DNA from: Mucilaginibacter robiniae
Lineage (GTDB): Bacteria; Bacteroidota; Bacteroidia; Sphingobacteriales; Sphingobacteriaceae
Direction of reading: 5' to 3'
Assembly: GCF_012849215.1 (NCBI RefSeq)
Contig: NZ_CP051682.1
Coordinates: 4,832,010-4,896,009, forward strand
Length of the DNA: 64,000 bases
Below are positions 52,888-60,036 of this stretch, one piece after another. The notes beneath the pieces were generated by a model. It saw only the letters and a program-made list of their open reading frames with translations, searched no databases and was not told the origin of the DNA. Position 1 is the first letter of the stretch; every line of letters begins with the position of its first letter. A program made the position numbers and the translations under genes.

Positions 52888-54408
52888 TTATAAGTTTTCC
52901 TCAAGTTGTTGCAGGTAGCACTGATAAACTGCTTCAGCTTTGCTGTAAAGCAGGGTTATTTTATCATTCAAGGCGGCAATGGTTGCTTGGTCAGGATCGA
53001 AAGATTTGCTGTAGTGTGCCTGTGCATAAGCGTTCTTTAGAAAAGTGAAGTCTTTCACTCCTGACGGAGTATCTAACTGGAATACGTCTTTCATGCTTTC
53101 CGTGAAAAGCAGGGTCAGCCGTAGTAACCGCGAGATGTTGTGCATCTGAATGCGGTAACCTAAAACGGCTTGAATAACCGCTTTAAGTATAGTCTCAGTA
53201 GCTTTATGCAGCAGGAAGGCGGCCTGGCGATAATTGCCGCCCTCATGGTAAAATGCTGCTCCTTTGAGTAGTTCGTGTCCTTGCTGGCCCCAATAGTTCC
53301 AATGAAAATGCGCACGCTCTACAAGCACCTCTTTCGTGATGGTAACGGTTTGCTCAAGTTGTAAACTATTAGACTGATAGACTAAGTGGCCCTGGCTTAA
53401 GGCCATGTTCCAAAACCGGCTTCCCTTTATTAGACTTGTTTTGGCACTGGAAGCTTTGTGCAGGATAATGTGAGTATGGGCAAGCCTTTGCAGGTGCCCT
53501 TCTATGGCGTTGCACAATTGTCCTTCTTCAGTCTTTTCTTCCTCAGATATTAGTAACAGCAGGTAGTAGGTAAACGGCTCGGCGTGGCAACCTAAATACA
53601 CGATGAGCTGAACGGCAGGATAACCTTCCAAAATGGCCTCCTTTAGCTTCTGCAATCCTAAAGCGCCCGCAGGGCTGGGTTTTGGATAAAGCGGAGTTAA
53701 TATCTTGTTTTCAATTTCTGAAGCTTCTCTTACCTGCTCTGCAATATTGAGATGTTCCAATGGTTCGCTAGTGGCCAGCTTAGGAATTCCGGATGGAACC
53801 GATATGTCCACCTTTTTTCTTTTCAGGTGCGGACGGTCACTGTTGCGCTGGCAAATAATCCATGCCGCCGCATACAGCTCCAAGATGTTTTCATACACTG
53901 TGATTACTTCTTCGGCATCCAAATCGGGGTCGCGGTTTTCCGTCCGGGTCAATGCCATATGCAGCCATTCATATAGGTGATCGCGGTAAACAGCCAGATC
54001 GTAGGTCTCAAAGAACTTTTGGATAACCAGGTATGGGTTAGCCAGCCAGCTATCGTCAAGGTTCATTGGAAAGTAATCCCAGGTACTTCGTTCTTCGGCC
54101 AACTGCTCAGCGGTCGGCGGCTTATACCTGTAAACAATATTGCGGTGCTCATGCCAGAGCAGGAACATGGCTTCCATCAGCCGAACATGTTCCTCCCAGA
54201 CGTAAAGCAGCATGCCCGGGCCATTACGCTCGTTTACATAGTACTCCAATCTTACGGCGTAGTCACGCCATTGCTTGAGGTGTTTGGCATGACCTTCCAT
54301 ATCATCAATTTCAAAAAAGTCGATAACCACCTTAAGCGGATTGATCATCTCATCGTGCCTTAACAGTTTCGGCGCATTCTCCCAGGGGGCGTAAGTTCCT
54401 ATGTACAT
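52888..54408 (-). CDS. HEPN-domain protein
   Basis: The 506-residue protein ends with a HEPN-like helical domain (about 365-500). GGNYRQAAFLLHKATETILKA is followed by a conserved-looking RIQMHNISRLL. HEPN domains often act as RNases or toxins with an RxxxxH motif; here only R-x3-H is seen, so activity is uncertain. The N-terminal ~190 residues are aromatic-rich and unrecognised. The middle has a beta/alpha part (AVQLIVYLGC, YYLLLLISEE) resembling a nucleotidyltransferase-like fold, but no GS/DxD signature is clear. It is divergent from the XRE-RRM operon. Confidence 0.7.
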   Translation of the reverse strand: MYIGTYAPWENAPKLLRHDEMINPLKVVIDFFEIDDMEGHAKHLKQWRDYAVRLEYYVNERNGPGMLLYVWEEHVRLMEAMFLLWHEHRNIVYRYKPPTAEQLAEERSTWDYFPMNLDDSWLANPYLVIQKFFETYDLAVYRDHLYEWLHMALTRTENRDPDLDAEEVITVYENILELYAAAWIICQRNSDRPHLKRKKVDISVPSGIPKLATSEPLEHLNIAEQVREASEIENKILTPLYPKPSPAGALGLQKLKEAILEGYPAVQLIVYLGCHAEPFTYYLLLLISEEEKTEEGQLCNAIEGHLQRLAHTHIILHKASSAKTSLIKGSRFWNMALSQGHLVYQSNSLQLEQTVTITKEVLVERAHFHWNYWGQQGHELLKGAAFYHEGGNYRQAAFLLHKATETILKAVIQAVLGYRIQMHNISRLLRLTLLFTESMKDVFQLDTPSGVKDFTFLKNAYAQAHYSKSFDPDQATIAALNDKITLLYSKAEAVYQCYLQQLEENL

Positions 54409-54623
54409 TGCTTTGCCATTTACCAGCGGCCTGCATTGACCGGCTGAAACAAAGTTGAACAGAGAAACGGTGGTATATCACAAAGGTGCATTGTAGTATA
54501 CAAACAAGCCTTTATGAATAACAAGCAACGATTTGTGCTTTACAAAACACGCTTTAATGGCTATATTTACATAAACAGGCTACAGTGTAACTTAAGCTCC
54601 TTTTCACATTGTTTACTTATTTA

Positions 54624-54631
54624 TACATTTG
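54624..54631 (+). promoter_or_regulatory. Promoter -7 element of the XRE-RRM operon
   Basis: TACATTTG fits the Bacteroidetes TAnnTTTG element. It ends seven bases before the XRE start codon, so transcription would start at or next to the ATG, giving a leaderless or nearly leaderless message. Confidence 0.5.
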
Positions 54632-54638
54632 ACCCATC

Positions 54639-55025
54639 ATGGCAGAGACACTACACATCGGACGCAAAATTGCACGTATCAGGGAACTTAAAGGGATCAA
54701 GCAGGAAGCATTGGCAATCGACTTGGGCGTTACCCAGCAAACCGTTTCCAACATTGAGAAAAGTGAAAAGATAGAGGATGAGGTGCTAGATAAAATCGCA
54801 AAAGCTTTGGGTGTACCAGCCGATGCCGTTAAAAATTTTAGCGAGGAAGCTGTATTTAATTACTTTAATAGCTTCCATGATAGCAGCACAGGCGACTTCA
54901 GGCATCATTGTACTTTCAACCCGATTGATAAAATTGTCGAACTATACGATGAGAAAGTAGAACTATTAGAGCGCCTTTTAGCCAGCGAACGCGAAAAGGT
55001 TGAACTACTTAGAAATTCTAAATAA
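54639..55025 (+). CDS. XRE-family DNA-binding regulator
   Basis: The 128-residue protein has an N-terminal Cro/C1-type HTH (about 6-62: IGRKIARIRELKGIKQEALA, then VTQQTVSNIEKSE) and a C-terminal coiled coil (about 95-125: VELYDEKVELLERLL). An in-frame TGA lies three codons before the ATG, so the start cannot be further upstream. The RRM gene follows after nine bases. Such regulators commonly control mobile-element functions. Confidence 0.88.
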   Translation: MAETLHIGRKIARIRELKGIKQEALAIDLGVTQQTVSNIEKSEKIEDEVLDKIAKALGVPADAVKNFSEEAVFNYFNSFHDSSTGDFRHHCTFNPIDKIVELYDEKVELLERLLASEREKVELLRNSK

Positions 55026-55034
55026 AGTTATACT

Positions 55035-55397
55035 ATGGTCAAGCTATTTGTCAGTGGCTTTCCCCTTGAAAGCACTGAGCTTGAACTGGCTCAAATGATT
55101 GCGCCATCTGGCGACATCTCCACGATTAAAATTGTTCGCGACAAAAAGACCCGGATTTGCAAGGGCTATGCCTTTGTCGAAATGCTTACCGATGAGGGTG
55201 CCGTTAAGGCCAGTGCCGCTTTGGACGGGCTTGAACTTGAAGGCCGGGAACTAACCGTTAAGATTAATGTAGACCAGCCTGTAAATCCTGCAATAACGTC
55301 AAGATTCCGGCCACGAACCGGTTCCTACTCTAGAAATATGCAACAGTCGCCTACGAATCCTGTTAGGGCTAAGCGACTCCGGCGACCACTTCAGTAA
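55035..55397 (+). CDS. RRM-domain RNA-binding protein
   Basis: The 120-residue protein has one RNA recognition motif (about 1-80) with RNP2 LFVSGF (4-9) and RNP1 KGYAFVEM (43-50). A basic, Arg-rich tail (about 90-120) follows. The aromatic residues needed for RNA contact are present. It is likely co-transcribed with the XRE gene. Single-RRM proteins are widespread in Bacteroidetes; a place inside a mobilizable module is less usual. RNA targets are unknown. Confidence 0.9.
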   Translation: MVKLFVSGFPLESTELELAQMIAPSGDISTIKIVRDKKTRICKGYAFVEMLTDEGAVKASAALDGLELEGRELTVKINVDQPVNPAITSRFRPRTGSYSRNMQQSPTNPVRAKRLRRPLQ

Positions 55398-55553
55398 ATC
55401 AGCTTTGCTATTTTTTTCACAACAAAGCAGCGGTATTATGAGCGTAGCAAATTTTACGGCTGCCTTCTGGTCCGAGGCTAAAGGTGCAACGGAGATCGGC
55501 GTGCTTAGCGCCGGACGCAGTGGAGTCTTTGGCCCCGGACCCTTCTTTATTGC

Positions 55554-55937
55554 CTACTTTTCACTTACCATGAAATGCAGCATGCTTTGCAGGTCTTTGA
55601 TATATTCTTCCCTACCGTTAGCTGCATCAACCCTGATGAGCACCCTTTTGCCATCTTTATATTCATGGATGAACATGGCAGGGTCTTCTTTAATACCAGC
55701 GGAATAGGAAAAGTACAGCCCCTGGTCAAGTGAAGCTTGTACGGCTTCCGTAATTACTGGTTCCAGGTGGGCTTTGAACTCTTGGTCGTCCATCGCAAAG
55801 ATATCCTTTTCACTAAGTTTGTCCATAAGCTTGTAATGCTCACTGGCCTTGTTGATTCCATGGCGCAACTGTTCCCACTCCAATAGCGTTAAGAAAACGC
55901 CTTGCGGCTTTTGCTGCTGGTCCAGTACGACTTCCAT
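55554..55937 (-). CDS. Small hypothetical protein of the mobilizable region (127 aa)
   Basis: From the ATG at 55937 (MEVVLDQQQKPQGVFLTLLEW) the product has 127 residues. The start resembles antitoxin-like proteins with a short beta strand followed by KPxGVFL--EW. A helical middle and a C-terminal half with two beta segments follow. The longer start at 55982 adds 15 unlikely residues. It lies on the same strand as the mob genes but about 200 bases downstream. Function unknown. Confidence 0.6.
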   Translation of the reverse strand: MEVVLDQQQKPQGVFLTLLEWEQLRHGINKASEHYKLMDKLSEKDIFAMDDQEFKAHLEPVITEAVQASLDQGLYFSYSAGIKEDPAMFIHEYKDGKRVLIRVDAANGREEYIKDLQSMLHFMVSEK

Positions 55938-56100
55938 GATGATAACCCTTCTTGTAATATTGTATAACTCAAAAATATGCAACTTGTGTAATATATGCTT
56001 TGGTAATAAGGCAGGGCAACCAGCTACCGCTGGCTGGTCCTTGCCTGTTTTTGCTTCCCGCAGGTCCAGCCCAGGGTGACGCTTAGCTATACTGCCCTGT

Positions 56101-56138
56101 CGCTATAGCGCTATGCTGCTCTGTAGCTATATAGCTAC
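56101..56138. repeat. Pair of perfect palindromes downstream of the MobB-like gene
   Basis: CGCTATAGCG (56101-56110) and GTAGCTATATAGCTAC (56123-56138) are perfect palindromes only 12 bases apart, just after the MobB-like stop. They may act in termination or as protein-binding dyads; a related GCTATA theme fills the stretch. Confidence 0.5.
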
Positions 56139-56142
56139 GTAG

Positions 56143-57120
56143 TTAACGCCTGTACTGCTGCCCTAGGGACTTTTTCTTTCTTTTTTTCCTTTGCCCGTCG
56201 TCATGATCAGGAACGATATTCGCCCCCGGCATGTACAGCGGTTCCAGCGTTGCCTCTATAAAACTAGCCGCTGTCTTGCCTACTGTTGCCAGCATGTCGC
56301 CGGTAGCCTTCAACAACCCTTCAGCAACACCCTCGGCAAGTTCGCTTGCGTCCGACCTACCCTCTTTATTCTGCGACGCACCTGAATTTAATACGCCCAC
56401 CTGCTCCCGCTCCGCCAGGTCGCCGTTCTTCTGTACATTGGCATAGGCCATGGTGTCTTTAAGCTGCCGGTCGAACGAAAACAAACTATCAAAAAGTGTC
56501 TCACCGCTCTGCTTGAAAGCCACCCGGTCAAACTGGCCCATCTTCCTGGAGTGCTCCGCGTTCTTTCCCCGGGAGGTGTTCATCGGGCTAAGCTTTATCT
56601 TATTCGTGGCATCCTTACGGCTGACAATGACCTGAACATGCATTTGTTCGCCTTCCTTTCGTTCACCGCGCTGTTTCAACCCTTGCCCCACCTCCGGGTC
56701 TTTGTAGCTGTAATAACGATGGTTTTCCAGCTTGGCGAACCATACCAGGTCATCATGGCTGTTAACCCCGCCCCGGTTGAAGTTCTGCGCGTAGGCATCC
56801 ATCACCCTAATGGCAAACCCTTTCATTTGCTCCCTGGCACCATCCTCACCGTACTGCTCAATCAGAAAAGCAATCTCTTTCTGGCTAGGACTAATATTGA
56901 CCAGGAAGAACTTGGCATCGTCTCTGCCCAGCTTGGCAACATTACCATCGATCTTTGCTTTGACCTCGTAAGGTTCGATCCTGAGCCCTTGTCCATTGAA
57001 CCAGTATTCCGGCTGCTGCCCTTTAAAATCAAGCCGGTTCTCCTTTTCGAGGTAATGCACCAGCCCGCCGCTGCTGCCTTTATTGGCAGCTTCCTTGTTG
57101 TCCGTGATATTGATAAACAT
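56143..57120 (-). CDS. mobB: Mobilization protein, MobB/DUF5712-type relaxase
   Basis: The 325-residue protein matches Bacteroidetes mobilization proteins of the MobB/DUF5712 type. The start is MFINITDNKEAANKGSSGGL, then NISPSQKEIAFLIEQYGEDG (about 96-115), SHDDLVWFAKLEN (about 141-153), and MHVQVIVSRKDATNKIKLSP (about 190-209) as the probable metal/catalytic strand. The C-terminal ~90 residues are low-complexity and basic. Such relaxases nick oriT and start transfer. It follows bfmA in the same operon. Confidence 0.82.
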   Translation of the reverse strand: MFINITDNKEAANKGSSGGLVHYLEKENRLDFKGQQPEYWFNGQGLRIEPYEVKAKIDGNVAKLGRDDAKFFLVNISPSQKEIAFLIEQYGEDGAREQMKGFAIRVMDAYAQNFNRGGVNSHDDLVWFAKLENHRYYSYKDPEVGQGLKQRGERKEGEQMHVQVIVSRKDATNKIKLSPMNTSRGKNAEHSRKMGQFDRVAFKQSGETLFDSLFSFDRQLKDTMAYANVQKNGDLAEREQVGVLNSGASQNKEGRSDASELAEGVAEGLLKATGDMLATVGKTAASFIEATLEPLYMPGANIVPDHDDGQRKKRKKKSLGQQYRR

Positions 57121-57159
57121 TTTGCCCCGTAACCCCTACAGTAAGAAATTCAATAACCA

Positions 57160-57711
57160 TTATAATAAACCGATCTGCGCTTTTGTAGCTGTGATCAGTT
57201 CTTCTTTATCCCTGGCCGATGTCATCATCCCAAACGCATCGCGGGACTTGATATAGCTGTCCAGGATATATAGGAACTGCGACTTAAGGGCTTCTTTGCT
57301 TTTAAGCGCTTTCTGTACTGCTTCCATGTTTACTCCTATTGCAGTAAGCTTTTGATCATGGATATTTTGGTTATTCAGCAGGTCGGTATTAGCTTTGATT
57401 ATTTGGGTATTAAAGCGTTCGATGATCTTTCCTTGTGAGACGGACACCCTGTCCATTTCTGTTTTGATAGGGATGAGCAGCATGTTTTCCTGACTTTTGA
57501 TAAAGCCGATATACTGCTGGTGGTTCTTTATCAGTGCATTCTTGAGGAGTTCATCATTCAAGTCTATTGGGTCTTTCTTGCTTTTGTAAAAATAGTCTAC
57601 CATCTGGATAAAGACCTGGCGCTTCGTGCGGCCAAGTTTAACGGCTATCTTTTCAAACTTCTGATCAACTAAAATAGGGTATCTCACTGATCTTACATTG
57701 ATGTCTTCCAT
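57160..57711 (-). CDS. bfmA: BfmA/BtgA-family mobilization protein
   Basis: The 183-residue protein begins with a short ribbon-helix-helix-like segment (about 5-50; VDQKFEKIAVKLGRTKRQVFIQMVDYF) followed by a long helical region. This is the layout of BfmA/BtgA accessory proteins that bind oriT with a relaxase. It lies 39 bases upstream of the MobB-like gene and downstream of the probable oriT. Confidence 0.85.
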   Translation of the reverse strand: MEDINVRSVRYPILVDQKFEKIAVKLGRTKRQVFIQMVDYFYKSKKDPIDLNDELLKNALIKNHQQYIGFIKSQENMLLIPIKTEMDRVSVSQGKIIERFNTQIIKANTDLLNNQNIHDQKLTAIGVNMEAVQKALKSKEALKSQFLYILDSYIKSRDAFGMMTSARDKEELITATKAQIGLL

Positions 57712-57739
57712 TGTAAATCTTTTTAAACTGATGAGCTGT

Positions 57740-58018
57740 TTACACAGCTGTGCCGATATACTGATATACAGGATACCCAGAAGTATCCTGTTTTCCTTTC
57801 CCTGATTGGCAGTAACGCCCTAAAGTATCCCCGGAGGATACGCAAAACCCCCGTAGCGAAGCGTAGGGCAAGCAAAGTAGGGCTCTGCCCAACTTCCGCT
57901 TGCTCCTTTTCTTCCAGAAGAAAAGGACGCGTTTGGGTATGAGTGCCGCCGCCAAATGGCGGACGGCTCCCTGGAAACCCATGAAAAAAAGTACCGAAGA
58001 ATTGCTTTCCATCATCAT
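57740..58018 (-). other. Probable oriT region (overlapping a 92-codon open frame)
   Basis: The segment upstream of bfmA is GC-richer than its surroundings and dense in dyads. TCCTTTTCTTC-CA-GAAGAAAAGGA occupies 57904-57927, and CCGCCAAATGGCGG lies at 57949-57962. GGGCTCTGCCC-type short repeats lie near 57880. This is a common appearance of Bacteroidetes mob origin regions. An open frame across it (MMMESNSSVLFFMGFQG) is probably not translated, because its product is determined by the palindromes. The nick site cannot be placed. Confidence 0.5.
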
Positions 58019-58096
58019 ATTAACGTGCTTCTTATCCGGGAGATGGGTCTGCTCATTGCTAGTAGATACATAGCTACATGGATATATAAATAACTA

Positions 58097-58408
58097 TTAC
58101 TCCACATCAACACACCTTTCCTCACCTAATAGCAGACTGACCTGACTGCCTTTATAGTAGTTGTAAGTCGGCTGGTACTCGATGTAGCCGAAAGCTTTAA
58201 GCTCTCGGATGCACTTGTGATAAGTGGCAACAGACTGCAACCTGGCCAATGGCATCAGCTCCCTGCGGCTGATGGTAAACAGGTCCGCACTGCCGCTCTG
58301 CCGCCATAAAAAAAACAGGGCCAGGTACAGGCTCTGATGCGTGGGCAACAGGCGCACGTCAAACCGCGCTTTGCCATAGAATGCCATGATGGGACTTAGC
58401 TGGCTCAT
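58097..58408 (-). CDS. Winged-helix-like hypothetical protein of the mobilizable element
   Basis: The 103-residue protein has a helix-turn-helix-like central part (FTISRRELMPLARLQSVATYHKCIRELKAFGYIEYQP, about 43-80) with the look of a winged helix, where a 'wing' follows GYIEYQPTYN. It overlaps the upstream HTH gene by four bases. Paired HTH/winged-helix genes of this kind precede mob operons in Bacteroidetes elements. Likely a regulator or replication accessory; not proven. Confidence 0.7.
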   Translation of the reverse strand: MSQLSPIMAFYGKARFDVRLLPTHQSLYLALFFLWRQSGSADLFTISRRELMPLARLQSVATYHKCIRELKAFGYIEYQPTYNYYKGSQVSLLLGEERCVDVE

Positions 58409-58677
58409 GGCTTTCCCTTTCCGTCCAGCAGCTTCTGGATATCTTCCTGCTTATAATACAGGATACCTCCGATCTTGGTATAAGTCAGTGTGCCGTTTAC
58501 CCGCAGGTTTTGCAGGGTGCCGGGCGAAATGTCTAAAAGCGTGCGCACTTCCTGACTTTTGATCCACTGCTTTCTCTGCGCTTTAACAGGAGAAAGTATG
58601 CTCTTCATCTCTTCCAACAGTTCGGCTTTGAAGGCCTTTAAATCTTCTTTTGTAATTAACTCGTTTAACGTCATCAT
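58405..58677 (-). CDS. HTH_17/excisionase-like DNA-binding protein
   Basis: The 90-residue protein has an N-terminal coiled segment (about 1-35) and a MerR/excisionase-type HTH (about 40-85; KSQEVRTLLDISPGTLQNLR, then YTKIGGILYYKQEDIQKLL). Such proteins act as excisionases or regulators in integrative elements. It is the first gene of the minus-strand module and is divergent from the gene at 58973. An inverted repeat (58796-58823) lies between. Confidence 0.85.
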   Translation of the reverse strand: MMTLNELITKEDLKAFKAELLEEMKSILSPVKAQRKQWIKSQEVRTLLDISPGTLQNLRVNGTLTYTKIGGILYYKQEDIQKLLDGKGKP

Positions 58678-58795
58678 TCATAGCTTTGTGATCTTGCATA
58701 ATAAAATAGTAGGGTTGCTTTTCTCCTAGCACATTAGCAACTGTTGCTCCGTGCAAAGGCGCATCCACCTTGATTATAAGCTAATTTACACCATT

Positions 58796-58823
58796 GTTTT
58801 GATAGTATAAAATATATCAAAAC
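58796..58823. promoter_or_regulatory. Inverted repeat in the divergent region (operator candidate)
   Basis: GTTTTGATA (58796-58804) and TATCAAAAC (58815-58823) form a perfect 9-bp dyad with a 10-base spacer, about one helical turn plus the arms. It lies between the HTH gene and the gene at 58973 and could be an operator for the HTH protein. Confidence 0.5.
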
Positions 58824-58972
58824 AAATGATTAAGTTTGAACTTTTGCTGCTTGCTGTAGCCAGCATTCATTTTGATATCCTTCGATTGAATCTAATTGCA
58901 GGTATTTGACCCAAAGTAAAATGGAGGATAGCAGAAGCCCTCAAAATGTCATGAAAAATATTTTTATAAAAA

Positions 58973-59677
58973 GTGAAAAAAGTCAGTTTTAAAACTTACC
59001 TCAATGACCGCCTTAAGGAGGTAAACTTCCATGGGCAGCCAACTTATCCGCTATATGTGCAGGTGACTTATGAGCGTAAAACCATCTTTTTCAAAAGCTA
59101 TTATTTTGAGCTGTTCACAAAGCCACGGTTCGCAGTTATGCTGCCTGATGGTAGTACCAAAGGCCCGGATGTAGCATTAGCTACTAAAAAAGAAGAAGAT
59201 GTAATCAGGTTCGTCATTGGTAAGCTGGAGGATGACTTCTCCCTTGAAGCTTTCAGGAAGTTGTACGCCTACTTCAGCCGGGACATTTGTGAGGCTATGG
59301 AAGTAGAGTTCATAGATTACTTATACGTTTTCTTTGAAGATAAAAAGCTACCTAATATGGCTGAGCTCATTAAGTGGGGAACGAAGCATGTGATTACCTA
59401 TGACCTGATGACAGAACTGCAAAATACGCTTGATAAAGCGTTATATCAAGAACTAATTGACGGTGCTTTTGAGGATGCTCCCCCTTACGTGCAAATGTAT
59501 AGTTTTATGCTGCACATTAAGAATTGGCCGGAGCTTTGCCTTACCGCAATGGAATGGTACAACCTGGAAACGGTTCAGGTTTTTAAGGTTTATGTAGAAG
59601 AGCATTTCTCTGATTTACCGTCGAATATACTGATTAAGCAGGTTGACAACTGGCCACATTACAGACGAAAATTATAG
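58973..59677 (+). CDS. Hypothetical protein with arm-type DNA-binding-like N-terminus
   Basis: The 234-residue protein begins with VSFKTYLNDRLKEVNFHGQ, then YPLYVQVTYERKTIFFKS, which resembles the three-stranded arm-binding domain at the start of Bacteroidetes tyrosine integrases. The rest (about 60-234) is helical and lacks the integrase R-HxxR-Y residues, so it is not a recombinase. It may bind the element's arm sites. Related proteins may be linked to mobilizable elements; this is from memory and moderate. Confidence 0.6.
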   Translation: MKKVSFKTYLNDRLKEVNFHGQPTYPLYVQVTYERKTIFFKSYYFELFTKPRFAVMLPDGSTKGPDVALATKKEEDVIRFVIGKLEDDFSLEAFRKLYAYFSRDICEAMEVEFIDYLYVFFEDKKLPNMAELIKWGTKHVITYDLMTELQNTLDKALYQELIDGAFEDAPPYVQMYSFMLHIKNWPELCLTAMEWYNLETVQVFKVYVEEHFSDLPSNILIKQVDNWPHYRRKL

Positions 59678-60036
59678 GGCAAGATTTAGCCTCGCGCTGG
59701 CCTGGTTTTTGGACGGAGCCGGAATCAAATGCAATTAATTATTAAAATAAATTGCAAAATAAATTTGATAATTTTTACAACCTATGCCGCTGATGAAAAA
59801 GTGCCTGATTAATGTATTAGTTAGAATTAGGATTATTTAATTTCTACACATTTAAATTATATAGGGCTTTACAAATACCAAGATCTTCACTGGTTGAACG
59901 AATAGGGGAGCAAAATCTTATGGTGTTAATAGGGTATTCCCCCAATATTTATCAATCGTGGAATAATAGTCAGCGGTTTGGTAAAAAAGTGCTTCATCGA
60001 CTAAGGAATACAAAATCAATTTGAATATTCATAAAA
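59678..60036. other. AT-rich intergenic region, no recognised element
   Basis: About 360 bases lie between two convergent genes. No clear terminator, RNA gene or coding frame was seen. Confidence 0.45.

Noticed and set aside
55405..55707. 100-codon plus-strand frame after the RRM gene
   Set aside because: Its second half is antisense to the 127-residue protein, and its first half is GC-rich intergenic sequence; a decayed or structural element is more likely.
56551..57132. 193-codon plus-strand frame opposite mobB
   Set aside because: Fully antisense to the MobB-like gene, whose motifs are clear.
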